NCBI GenBank assembly: GCA_002781745.1
Contig: PFFW01000063.1
Location: forward strand, 1 to 32,820
Reading direction: 5' to 3'
DNA length: 32,820 nt
Source: Rhodospirillales bacterium CG15_BIG_FIL_POST_REV_8_21_14_020_66_15
Lineage (GTDB): Bacteria > Pseudomonadota > Alphaproteobacteria > Rhodospirillales > Casp-alpha2
This document shows positions 15,246 to 23,272 of the stretch, piece by piece. Under the pieces are notes generated by a model, which was not told the DNA's origin, did not search any database, and was given only the letters and a program-made list of their open reading frames with translations. Numbering within the stretch: position 1 is the first letter of the stretch; every line of letters begins with the position of its first letter. A program made the position numbers and the translations under genes.

Positions 15246-15863
15246 ATGATCGGGATTGTTGATTACGGCCTCGGCAACCTTACGTCGGTTGCCGGGGCCG
15301 TCTCCAAACTGGGCTTCGAGCCGCATATCACATCGAACGCGGACGCGCTGACAAGTGCCGACAAGCTGGTCCTGCCCGGCGTCGGCGCCTTTCCGGACGG
15401 CATGGCCAACTTGGCGGAGCGGGGCCTGATCGACGTTCTGAACGACCTTGTCCTCAAGCGCCGCAAGCCGATCCTCGGCATCTGCCTCGGGTTCCAGCTA
15501 TTGGGCCGGAGCAGCGAAGAATTCCGCCACACTGGGGGCCTCGGCTGGATCGACGCCGCGGTGACTCGGCTGAAGCCCGGCGACCCCGAACTCCGCGTGC
15601 CTCACGTGGGCTGGAACGACCTGACCCAGACCCGGCCCGACTGCATCCTGTTCGACGGCGTGGCCGACCAATCCCTGTTCTATTTCGTCCACAGCTATTG
15701 CATGGAGACGCCGCCCGACGGATCCCAGGTCGGCACCTGCGACTACGGCCGCCCGTTCACGGCGGCGGTCCAGAAGGGCAGCGTATTCGGCACCCAGTTC
15801 CATCCGGAGAAAAGCCAGCAGGCGGGACTGACGCTTCTGAACAACTTCCTGGAGAAGGCGTGA
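15246..15863 (+). CDS. hisH: HisH-like glutamine amidotransferase for sugar amidination
   Basis: This 205-residue class I glutaminase has the full triad: nucleophile Cys80 in GICLGFQLL, and His186 and Glu188 in FHPEKS. It begins MIGIVDYGLGNLTSV like histidine-pathway HisH. It overlaps the HisF-like gene by one base (TGATG), and the PseA/WbpG-type amidotransferase follows. That trio is known from Pseudomonas aeruginosa O-antigen clusters (hisH, hisF, wbpG), where ammonia from glutamine is used to form an acetamidino group on a sugar. A second, true hisH is expected elsewhere in the genome (inference), because the neighbouring HisF copy has lost a cyclase residue. Confidence 0.85.
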   Translation: MIGIVDYGLGNLTSVAGAVSKLGFEPHITSNADALTSADKLVLPGVGAFPDGMANLAERGLIDVLNDLVLKRRKPILGICLGFQLLGRSSEEFRHTGGLGWIDAAVTRLKPGDPELRVPHVGWNDLTQTRPDCILFDGVADQSLFYFVHSYCMETPPDGSQVGTCDYGRPFTAAVQKGSVFGTQFHPEKSQQAGLTLLNNFLEKA

Positions 15864-16615
15864 TGCTGCGCAACCGCCTGATCACGGTCCTGACCTTCAA
15901 TGACGGCACCCTGTTCCGCACCAAGCTGTTCGAACCGGACTACCGCTATACCCACAATTTCGTCGATTCCTGGTCCGTCGACGAGATCGTCATGCTCGAC
16001 GTCACCCGCGACCCCATGGCGGACAGGCGCGCGTTCTACGACGTCGTCACCCAGTTTGCCAGGGAATGCTTCGTGCCGCTGGCCGTCGGCGGCGGCATCC
16101 GCACGCTCGACGACGCACGGCGGATGATGGCCGTCGGCGGCGACAAGGTCGTGGTCAACACGGGCGCCGTGGAACGGCCCGAACTGATCACCGAGATCGC
16201 CGAAGCCTACGGCAGCCAATGCGTCGTTCTGTCGATCGACGCACGGAAGTCCGACGCCTTGGACGGCGGCTACGAGGTTTTTTCCCATTTCGCCGGCAAT
16301 CCCACCGGCATGACGCCGGGCGACTGGGCGCGCGAAGGCGAGAGGCTGGGCGCCGGCGAGATCATGATCACCTCGGTCGAGCGGGACGGCTCGCTACAGG
16401 GCTATGACCTGACCCTCTGCCGCCTGGTTTCCAACGCCGTCTCGGTTCCCGTCCTGGGCATGGCGGGGGCGGGCAACTGGAAGCATTTCGTCGAGGGCGT
16501 CGAGCAGGGAGGCCTGTCCGCCGTGTGCACCCAGAACATCTATCATTTCACGGAAACCTCCATCGCCAGCGCCAAGAAATTCATGGAAAAGAAAGGTATT
16601 CCGGTCAGGCTGTAG
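15863..16615 (+). CDS. hisF: HisF-like ammonia-channelling protein, Asp11 replaced
   Basis: The 250-residue barrel aligns without gaps to HisF at its start: MLRNRLITVLTFNDG corresponds to the family's MLAKRIIACLDVKDG. The first catalytic Asp (Asp11) is Thr11 here, while the second is kept (Asp126 in LSIDARK). The phosphate-binding segments VGGGIR (76-81) and ERDGSLQGYD (173-182) remain. Loss of Asp11 should abolish imidazole-glycerol-phosphate formation, so the barrel most likely serves as the conduit for ammonia from HisH to the PseA/WbpG-type enzyme. ATG 15863 overlaps the hisH stop, which supports an equimolar HisH-HisF complex. A 58-bp gap precedes the amidotransferase. Confidence 0.85.
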   Translation: MLRNRLITVLTFNDGTLFRTKLFEPDYRYTHNFVDSWSVDEIVMLDVTRDPMADRRAFYDVVTQFARECFVPLAVGGGIRTLDDARRMMAVGGDKVVVNTGAVERPELITEIAEAYGSQCVVLSIDARKSDALDGGYEVFSHFAGNPTGMTPGDWAREGERLGAGEIMITSVERDGSLQGYDLTLCRLVSNAVSVPVLGMAGAGNWKHFVEGVEQGGLSAVCTQNIYHFTETSIASAKKFMEKKGIPVRL

Positions 16616-16673
16616 GCGCCGGCCCGCAATCGGCCCCGGGCGGATCGGGACAGCCCGGGAACACGGGGAAGAC

Positions 16674-17783
16674 ATGGTCAGATACTGCAAAACCTGCCTT
16701 ATGCCGGACACCCGGCCGCGCGTCGTTTTCGACGCCGACGGCGTGTGCAACGCCTGCCATACGGCGGCGGCGAAGGCGTCCATCGACTGGGACGCGCGAC
16801 GCGCCGAGTTCCTGGACTACGTCGAACGGCTCCGCCCGGAGGAAGGTCCATACGACTGCATCGTGCCTTGGTCCGGCGGCAAGGATTCCAGCGCCATCGC
16901 CTGGAAGCTGAAATTCGAGTTCGGGCTGAATCCCCTGCTCGTTACCTTCTCCCCCCTGATGCCCAACGACATCGCCGTGCACAACCGCGAGGAAATGCTG
17001 AAGGCGGGGTTCGACCACCTGATGGTCCGCGCCAACCAGAAGGTCTCCCGCCATCTGGCCAAGCGCTTCTTCATCGAACGGGGCGATCCCAAGATCCATT
17101 GGAATGCCGGCGTCAACTCGGTGCCCGTGCAGGCTGCGGTGAACTACAAGGTCCCGCTGATCTTTTACGCCGAGCACGGCGAGAGCGAATACGGCGGCCG
17201 CGTGCTGTCGGAAGAGCACCGCAAAATCCGCGATTTCGCCGAGGTCCTGGAGCACCAGATCGGCGACGATCCCTACAACTGGATGGACGACGTGGTTGAG
17301 GAACGGGACCTCGCCCCCTACCTTTATCCCGAGCCGAGCGCGGTCGAGCAAGTGGGCGTCAAGGCGCTTTACTTCGCCTATTTCTTCCGCTGGTCAATGA
17401 AGGAGAACTATGACTTCATCAAGGACAAGATCGATTTTCGCCTGGCCGAAAACGGCCGTACGGACGGCACCTTCACCAACTTCGACAGCCTCGACGACAA
17501 GATCGACAACCTCTATTACCACATGCAGTTCATCAAGTTCGGCTTCGGCCGTGCCGTACGCGATGCCTGCAGAATGATCCAGAACAACCAGATGACCCGC
17601 GAAGAGGGCCTTGAACTTGCGCGCAAGTACGACGCCGAACTCCCCAAGACCTACCACGAAGAACACCTGGAATACCTGTCCCTGACCGAAACCGAGTTCC
17701 AGGACGCCATCGACAAGCACCGCGACCCGAAGATCTGGGACCGGCCCGGCAACGAGTGGGTCCTGAAGACCCCGGTGGAATAG
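16674..17783 (+). CDS. N-acetyl sugar amidotransferase (PseA/WbpG family)
   Basis: The 369-residue protein has an N-terminal zinc knuckle (Cys5-xx-Cys8 and Cys25-xx-Cys28, CKTCLMPDTRP...CNACH) and the ATP-pyrophosphatase PP-loop PWSGGKDSS (65-73), followed by YAEHGESEYGG. These are the marks of the family that converts an N-acetyl group of an amino sugar to acetamidino, as PseA does for pseudaminic acid in Campylobacter and WbpG for the Pseudomonas O5 antigen. HisH and HisF homologues immediately upstream supply ammonia. The product here is probably an acetamidino-bearing nonulosonic acid or amino uronic acid (inference). The start has GGGGAAG upstream. Full length and intact. LegA-type acetimidoyl-sugar enzymes are related alternatives. 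Confidence 0.9.
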   Translation: MVRYCKTCLMPDTRPRVVFDADGVCNACHTAAAKASIDWDARRAEFLDYVERLRPEEGPYDCIVPWSGGKDSSAIAWKLKFEFGLNPLLVTFSPLMPNDIAVHNREEMLKAGFDHLMVRANQKVSRHLAKRFFIERGDPKIHWNAGVNSVPVQAAVNYKVPLIFYAEHGESEYGGRVLSEEHRKIRDFAEVLEHQIGDDPYNWMDDVVEERDLAPYLYPEPSAVEQVGVKALYFAYFFRWSMKENYDFIKDKIDFRLAENGRTDGTFTNFDSLDDKIDNLYYHMQFIKFGFGRAVRDACRMIQNNQMTREEGLELARKYDAELPKTYHEEHLEYLSLTETEFQDAIDKHRDPKIWDRPGNEWVLKTPVE

Positions 17784-17817
17784 GCGGCTGCAACCCCCGC
17801 GAACGGAGACTCCGATC

Positions 17818-18717
17818 ATGCGCGATTATCCCTGCAACCTGTGCGGCAGCGACGATCTTAGCGAGATCGTCTGCGCCCCGACCTACATGGCCGGACGCCC
17901 CCTCCACGTGTGCAACGCCTGCGGCATGGTCCAGGTCGCCCACCGCAAGACGCCGGAAGAGGTCAAGGCCGCCTGGGCCGACGAGATGTACCGCGCCGAC
18001 CAGAAGACGCGCCTGTCCGACACCACCTACACCGCCCGCATGCCGGCAGTCCATGCCCGCCAGACCTTCGCCGCCGACTTCATCGACGAGGCGGTATCGT
18101 TCCGCGGCAAGTCGGTGTGCGACCTGGGTGCAGGCGAAGGTGATTTCCTTGCGCTGGTTCAAGGCCCCGACTACGGCGCCGCCGAGGCCTTCGCCGTGGA
18201 GCCCTCAACCGCCAACTGCCGCCTGCTGGACGAGCGCGGCATTCCCAACTTCGTCGGCATCGCCGAGGAATTCATCGAACAGGCGGGTGACCGCGCGAAC
18301 TCCTTTGACCTGGTCACCATCATCTGGACGTTGGAGAACTGCCACAAGGCGAGCGACGTGATGGACGCAGCCTGGCGTCTGTGCAAACCGGGCGGCCATG
18401 TGGCCGTGGCCACGGGCTCGCGCATCCTGGTGCCCTTCAAGAAGCCGCTGCAGTACTACATCGGCCCCAACGCCGACGTGCATCCGTTCCACTTCTCGGC
18501 CCGCACGCTCGAGGGCTACATGGCCCAGGCCGGCTTCCGCAAGACGGACGTCAACCGCTTCATCGATTCCGACTATCTGGTCATGGTCGGCGAGAAGACC
18601 GACCGCACCGCGCCGATCTCCTGGCAGGGCGACAATGCCACGGCCGTGCTCGGCTTCTTCGAGCGCTGGGACAAGGAAACCCGGGGCTTCTACATGGAAG
18701 ACGGGCCCAATCCATGA
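17818..18717 (+). CDS. Zinc-ribbon class I SAM methyltransferase
   Basis: The 299-residue protein begins with a four-cysteine ribbon (CNLCG 6-10, CNACG 32-36), as in the putative zinc-binding domain ahead of the sugar C-methyltransferase group (TylC3-like). A Rossmann methyltransferase follows, with motif I VCDLGAGEGDF (100-110), AVEPS, and a post-motif FDLVTIIWTLENC. It likely methylates a nucleotide sugar or an amino or hydroxyl group on it. The end overlaps the GNAT start by 4 nt. GGAG precedes the ATG. The catalytic base of C-methyltransferases is not obvious, so C-, N- or O-methylation cannot be distinguished. Confidence 0.78.
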   Translation: MRDYPCNLCGSDDLSEIVCAPTYMAGRPLHVCNACGMVQVAHRKTPEEVKAAWADEMYRADQKTRLSDTTYTARMPAVHARQTFAADFIDEAVSFRGKSVCDLGAGEGDFLALVQGPDYGAAEAFAVEPSTANCRLLDERGIPNFVGIAEEFIEQAGDRANSFDLVTIIWTLENCHKASDVMDAAWRLCKPGGHVAVATGSRILVPFKKPLQYYIGPNADVHPFHFSARTLEGYMAQAGFRKTDVNRFIDSDYLVMVGEKTDRTAPISWQGDNATAVLGFFERWDKETRGFYMEDGPNP

Positions 18718-19472
18718 CAGCCGCCCGGGCCGCCGCGACCGCTGCCCTCGAATGCCGGGAACAGGCCTTCGAGACCGGGGTCGCGGGCGCGCCCGTCGCC
18801 AAGCTTATCATTCCCGCCGATGCCGGACCGAACTTGGCGGACGACCTCATTCAACTTGTGGAAACCTGGCGGAAAGCAGGCACATGGCTGGTGTCCTGCC
18901 GCATGCCGGCCGGATGCGCGGACCTTATTCAACTTCTTGAAAACAATGAATTTGTCCCCGTCGAAACCCTGGTGACCTTCTATCAGGCCACCCGCCCGCC
19001 GCGCGGACTGACGGCGGAAACGGGCCTGGCGCGGCCGGACGAGATCGAGACCTGCGTCGACCTGGCGCTGTCCGCCTTCACCTATGACCGCCTGCACCGC
19101 GACACCCGCGTGCCCCACGCGGTGGCCGACGCCATCCGCGCGGAATGGGTCCGCAACGACATGGCAGGCCGCGCCGCCGCGCCGCTCGTCGCACGCATGG
19201 GCGGCCGGGTGGCCGGATTCAACCTCTGCCTTCAGAACGGACGCACGGCGGTCATCGACCTGATCGCCGTGGCCTCCGACTTTCGCCGCCGCGGCCTCGC
19301 GGCACAGATGATCGAAGCCGCCTTCGCCCATTTCGGCGGCACCATCGACGGCATCCGCGTCGGCACCCAGGAAGACAATACGGCCTCCGTCCGTCTCTAT
19401 GAAAAAGCCGGGTTCACGGTCGAGACGCGGGAGGCCACCCTGCACTGGATCAATCCGACGGTAGCACCGTGA
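18714..19472 (+). CDS. GNAT N-acyltransferase, WecD-like
   Basis: The 252-residue protein carries a C-terminal GNAT domain. LIAVASDFRRRGLAAQMI (183-200) holds the acetyl-CoA pyrophosphate loop RRRGLA, and NTASVRLYEKAGF (222-234) is the classic final motif. The preceding SAFTYDRLHRD (120-130) resembles the segment seen in dTDP-4-amino-sugar acetyltransferases such as WecD. It likely N-acylates an amino sugar produced by the DegT enzyme two genes downstream. Start and stop both overlap neighbours by 4 nt (ATGA and GTGA), so it is tightly coupled. Residues 1-100 are less conserved, helix-rich and unassigned. Confidence 0.82.
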   Translation: MTAARAAATAALECREQAFETGVAGAPVAKLIIPADAGPNLADDLIQLVETWRKAGTWLVSCRMPAGCADLIQLLENNEFVPVETLVTFYQATRPPRGLTAETGLARPDEIETCVDLALSAFTYDRLHRDTRVPHAVADAIRAEWVRNDMAGRAAAPLVARMGGRVAGFNLCLQNGRTAVIDLIAVASDFRRRGLAAQMIEAAFAHFGGTIDGIRVGTQEDNTASVRLYEKAGFTVETREATLHWINPTVAP

Positions 19473-20188
19473 GCACCGGCATCGTCATCTTCGCGCGGCT
19501 CGATTCCGCCCGCCTGCCGGGCAAGGTTCTGATCGACCTCGCCGGCGCGCCGATCCTGGACTGGACCGTCCGCCGCTGCCGCGCCGCCGGGATGCCGGTG
19601 ATGCTGGCGACCACGGACCGCATACTGGACGATCCCGTCGCCGGGTTCGCAGCCGGCGCAGGCTTGGAGATCTATCGCGGGGACACGCACGATGTCCTGG
19701 GGCGCGCCCTCGCCGCCGCCTGGGCGTTCGGCCTGGAAACCCTGATTCGCGTGTCCGGCGACAGCCCGTTCATCGACCCGGCCGTGGTTACCGCCGTGGC
19801 GCGAGTCCATGCTCGCGAATGCCCAGACCTGACGACCAATGTCTTTCCCCGCACCTTCCCGCCCGGCATCAGCGCCGAGGCTCTGCCGCTGGCGACCCTG
19901 GAACGCCTGGATGCCGAGGTCGCCGACGCGGGCCTGCGCGAACACGTCACACTGCACATCTACGAAGCGCCCGAGGCCTACCGCATCGTTAACGTTACGG
20001 CAAACGGCCCGGATTATAGGGAAGACGGCCATGCGGGCCTACACCTTGCGGTCGACACCCCGGCGGACTTCGCCCGCGCGGAATGGATCGCCCGGCGTCT
20101 GCCGTCGCGCGACGCCGGGCTCGCGGAGATCGCCCGTTTGGCCCGGGAACATGATATGAAGACCTCCGAAGAAGGGATCGCGACATGA
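19469..20188 (+). CDS. SpsF-type cytidylyltransferase (second copy)
   Basis: The 239-residue protein begins MSTGIVIFARLDSARLPGKV, the intact nucleotide-binding signature of the SpsF/CMP-KDO-like family. SGDSPFIDPAVV supplies metal and nucleotide contacts, and LREHVTLHIYEAPEAYRI follows. Its start is GTG 19469 within GTGA overlapping the GNAT stop, and its end overlaps the DegT start. It is likely to activate an amino sugar or nonulosonic acid with CTP. A second complete SpsF-type gene lies one gene downstream (21482), so two different substrates, or a heteromer, are possible. Confidence 0.85.
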   Translation: MSTGIVIFARLDSARLPGKVLIDLAGAPILDWTVRRCRAAGMPVMLATTDRILDDPVAGFAAGAGLEIYRGDTHDVLGRALAAAWAFGLETLIRVSGDSPFIDPAVVTAVARVHARECPDLTTNVFPRTFPPGISAEALPLATLERLDAEVADAGLREHVTLHIYEAPEAYRIVNVTANGPDYREDGHAGLHLAVDTPADFARAEWIARRLPSRDAGLAEIARLAREHDMKTSEEGIAT

Positions 20189-21477
20189 GCGAACTGGCGC
20201 TCCTTGGCGGCAAGCCGGTAATCGAGGGCAACCTGCCGCCCTACCCCTCCATGGGCAAGGCGGAGGAAGAGGCCGTACGCGACGTGGTCGCCTCGGGCTG
20301 TCTTTCCGGCTTCTTCGGCTCGCCGGGCCCGGAATTCCTGGGCGGGCCCAAGGTCCGCATGTTCGAGGACGCCTGGGTCACCCGCTTCGGCGTCAAGCAC
20401 GCGGTCAGCGTCAATTCCAACACGTCTGGGCTGTACGCCGCCATGGGCGCCATCGGCCTGAGCCCCGGCGACGAGGTCATCGTGCCGCCCTGGACCATGT
20501 CGGCGACCGTGGTCTCGCCCCTCATCTACGGCGGCATCCCCGTGTTCGCCGATATCGAGGACGAGACCTTCTGCATCGATCCGGAGAAGGTGAAGGCGCA
20601 GATTACGCCCAAAACACGGGCCATCGTCGCCGTCAACCTGTTCGGCCATCCGGCACGGATTGCCGACCTGCGCGCCATCGCCGACGCTCACGGCATCTAC
20701 CTGATCGAGGACAACGCCCAGGCGCCGCTGGGCGTGGAGCACGACCGGCCCACGGGCACGGTGGGGCACATCGGCGTCGCCAGTCTGAACTTCCACAAAC
20801 ATATCCATACGGGCGAGGGCGGTGTCTGCGTCACCGACGATGACAACCTGGCCAAGCGCCTGCGGCTGATCCGCAACCACGCGGAGAACGCGGCCGTACA
20901 CGAGGGAATTACGGACCTGGTCAACATGGTGGGGTTCAACTTCCGCATGACCGAGCTGTCGGCCGCCGTGGGCCTGGTCCAACTGGCCGACATCGAGCGC
21001 CACGTGGCCGCGCGCGAGCGCCTGGCGGAACGCCTGTCCGACGGCACCCGAGATCTCGCGGGCTGGACCGTCCCCAAGGTGCGGGACGGTTGCCGCCACA
21101 ACTACTATGTCTGGCTGGTGCGCTATGACGAGGCAAAGGTCGGCGTCAGCCGCGAGCTGTTCTGCAAGGCGCTCAACGCCGAGGGATTCCCCAACTTCCC
21201 CGCCTACCTGCCGCCCTTGTACCGCCTGCCGCTGTTCCGCCGCCGCACGGCCATCGGTCGCGAGGGCTGGCCCTTCACCTTGACGGACCGGACCTACGCC
21301 GACGGCCAGTGCCCGGTGACCGAGCGCCTGCACGAGCGCGAGGCCATCCTGTTCGAGCCCTGCGCCTATGACGTCGACGACGATCTGGCCGACAAGATGA
21401 TCGCCGCGATCCGCAAGGTGCACGCCCATCGGGCCGACCTCAACGCGGCGGCGGACCAGCTGCAGACCGGAACCTGA
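20185..21477 (+). CDS. DegT/DnrJ/EryC1 PLP-dependent sugar aminotransferase (copy 2)
   Basis: The 430-residue protein begins MSELALLGGKPVI, a start typical of longer DegT members. It shows SVNSNTSGLYAAM (75-87) for the phosphate cup, LIEDNAQA (173-180) with the cofactor Asp, and SLNFHKHIHTGEGG (200-213) with Schiff-base Lys205. A C-terminal segment around 345-420 contacts the partner subunit. It aminates a keto sugar nucleotide; the Gfo/Idh enzyme two genes downstream could provide the ketone. It is flanked on both sides by cytidylyltransferases, an arrangement seen around spore-coat and flagellar sugar genes. It is not a close duplicate of copy 1: size and N terminus differ. Confidence 0.88.
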   Translation: MSELALLGGKPVIEGNLPPYPSMGKAEEEAVRDVVASGCLSGFFGSPGPEFLGGPKVRMFEDAWVTRFGVKHAVSVNSNTSGLYAAMGAIGLSPGDEVIVPPWTMSATVVSPLIYGGIPVFADIEDETFCIDPEKVKAQITPKTRAIVAVNLFGHPARIADLRAIADAHGIYLIEDNAQAPLGVEHDRPTGTVGHIGVASLNFHKHIHTGEGGVCVTDDDNLAKRLRLIRNHAENAAVHEGITDLVNMVGFNFRMTELSAAVGLVQLADIERHVAARERLAERLSDGTRDLAGWTVPKVRDGCRHNYYVWLVRYDEAKVGVSRELFCKALNAEGFPNFPAYLPPLYRLPLFRRRTAIGREGWPFTLTDRTYADGQCPVTERLHEREAILFEPCAYDVDDDLADKMIAAIRKVHAHRADLNAAADQLQTGT

Positions 21478-21481
21478 GGCC

Positions 21482-22249
21482 ATGAGCGGCCGTCCCGCCC
21501 CGGTCTTGCGCCCCCGTGTCGTCGCCAGCATCGAGGCCCGCATGTCGGCGTCGCGCCTGCCCGGCAAGGTGCTGATGGACGTGGCCGGGGTCCCGGCCCT
21601 GGAGCGCCTGGTGCGCCGCTTGGCCCGGGCGGAGACAATCGACGCCATCGTGCTCGCCACCACCACCAACCCGGCGGATGATGTGCTCGCCCAATGGGCC
21701 GAAGCCCGGCGCCTGCCCTGCTATCGCGGGTCCGAGGACGACGTGCTCGACCGCGTGGTCGAGGCCCAGCGCATGATGGGGTCGGAGATCGTCGTCGAAG
21801 TCTGCGGCGACACGCCGCTACTCGACCCCCACGTGATCGACGCCGCCGTGAACCGATTCCTGGAAGGGGGCGTGGACGTGGTTTCCAACACCGCGAAGCT
21901 GACCTGGCCGCAGGGCATCGACGCCCAGGTGTTTCGCTTCGACGCGCTTGAGAAGGTGGCGCAAGCCCAGTCCGACCCGGCCGTGCGCGAGCACGTGTCG
22001 CTGTATTTCTACGAACACCCCGAGGCCTACCGCATTCATCACCTTTCCGCGCCGGCCGAGGAAACGGCGCCGAACGTGCGGCTGCAACTGGATTACGCCG
22101 AGGACCTGGACCTGATCCGCGCCGTCTATGGCCGGCTGGAGCCGCGCCTTGGCGACGGCTTCGGCGTGCGGGATATCCTGGACCTGTTGGCCGCCGAACC
22201 GGCGCTGGCCGCCCTCAATGCCCATTGCCAAGAGAAGGCGGTGCGATGA
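21482..22249 (+). CDS. SpsF-type cytidylyltransferase (third copy)
   Basis: The 255-residue product has the intact signature SIEARMSASRLPGKVLMDVAG near residues 17-37, then ATTTNPADD, EVCGDTPLLDPHVID and REHVSLYFYEHPEAYRI. It resembles the copy at 19469 more than the one at 6674. It starts 4 nt after the aminotransferase and ends overlapping the Gfo/Idh start by 4 nt. Like its relatives it should join a sugar or nonulosonic acid to CMP (or a related nucleotide). Having two SpsF-like genes within 2.8 kb in one operon points to two activated sugars or a specialised pair. Confidence 0.85.
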   Translation: MSGRPAPVLRPRVVASIEARMSASRLPGKVLMDVAGVPALERLVRRLARAETIDAIVLATTTNPADDVLAQWAEARRLPCYRGSEDDVLDRVVEAQRMMGSEIVVEVCGDTPLLDPHVIDAAVNRFLEGGVDVVSNTAKLTWPQGIDAQVFRFDALEKVAQAQSDPAVREHVSLYFYEHPEAYRIHHLSAPAEETAPNVRLQLDYAEDLDLIRAVYGRLEPRLGDGFGVRDILDLLAAEPALAALNAHCQEKAVR

Positions 22250-23268
22250 CGACGCTGCGCGCCCTCATCGTCGGGTTCGGTCAGGTTGCGTCCGGCCTGT
22301 CCAACGACCCGCGCATGGCCGCGCATTTCAAATATGCGTCCCACGCGTCCGTGCTGGCCGACCACCCCGCTTTCGACTGGCAAGGGGTCGTCGACTCGAA
22401 CACGGCCGCCCTCGACAACGCCAGGAACACCTGGAAGGTCCCCCTCTGCGGCACGGACCTGGGGCGCATGGCGGCCGAGGTCCGGCCCGAAATCGCCGTC
22501 CTCGCCACCCCCCCGGGCGGGCGCGCCGACATGATCGACCGCATGCCGGACCTGAAGGCCGTGCTGGTGGAAAAGCCGCTGGATGCCCCGGGGGAGAACG
22601 GCGATGGCGCCCGCCTTGCCGCCATTGCCGCCGAGCGGGGCATCCCGGTGATCGTCAATTACTGGCGGCGGTCCGATCGCCTGTTCCGGAACCTGGCGGC
22701 GGGCGGCGTGGCCGCATCCATCGGACGCGCCCAGGCGGTATCAGCGCTTTACGGAAACGGACTTGCCAACAACGGCGGCCATCTGATCGACTTCCTGCGT
22801 ATGCTGCTGGGCGCCGTCGTCGCCGTGCAGGCCCTCGGTCCGGCGAAGCCCGCCGCCGCGGGGCCACTTGCCGGAGACGTGCAGTTGCCCTTCGCCCTCA
22901 CCTTCGCCGAAGGCTTCGTGGCGACCGTGCAGCCGCTCGACTTCGCGCATTACCGCGAGGTCGGAATGGATATCTGGGGCGAAAGGGGCCGTCTTACGAT
23001 CCTCCAGGAAGGGCTTGTCACCCGCACCTATCCCATGACCGGCAACCGAGGGCTTTCCGGTGAACGGGAGATCGACTGCGACACCGGCGAGGTTTTGGAG
23101 ACCACCGTCTCCGACGCCCTGTTCCGCATGTACGACAACCTGGCCGACGCGGCGGTGGGGCGCGCCGAACCTTGGTCGCCGCTGGCATCGGCCGCCGTGA
23201 ACGAGCGGATCGTCGACCTGATTCTGCGTTCGGCGGCCGAGGGCGGCTCCCGCCTGACGGTGGACTGA
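22246..23268 (+). CDS. Gfo/Idh/MocA-family oxidoreductase (copy 2)
   Basis: The 340-residue protein has a Rossmann start, LRALIVGFGQVASGL (4-18), and the EKP motif (109-111) in VLVEKPLDAPG. A family-like substrate domain follows (NNGGHLIDFLRMLLGAV). The G-F-G-x-V-A-S pattern is unusual compared with GxGxxG in copy 1. ATG 22246 is in the overlap with the previous stop; an earlier in-frame start at 22225 would give a longer overlap. It is likely to oxidise or reduce a nucleotide-linked sugar and to work with the DegT enzyme two genes upstream. Its substrate is not identifiable. Confidence 0.82.
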   Translation: MTTLRALIVGFGQVASGLSNDPRMAAHFKYASHASVLADHPAFDWQGVVDSNTAALDNARNTWKVPLCGTDLGRMAAEVRPEIAVLATPPGGRADMIDRMPDLKAVLVEKPLDAPGENGDGARLAAIAAERGIPVIVNYWRRSDRLFRNLAAGGVAASIGRAQAVSALYGNGLANNGGHLIDFLRMLLGAVVAVQALGPAKPAAAGPLAGDVQLPFALTFAEGFVATVQPLDFAHYREVGMDIWGERGRLTILQEGLVTRTYPMTGNRGLSGEREIDCDTGEVLETTVSDALFRMYDNLADAAVGRAEPWSPLASAAVNERIVDLILRSAAEGGSRLTVD

Positions 23269-23272
23269 CACC

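Noticed and set aside
15246-16615. hisH-hisF as part of a histidine operon
   Set aside because: No other his genes are nearby, the neighbour is a PseA/WbpG amidotransferase, and HisF lacks Asp11.
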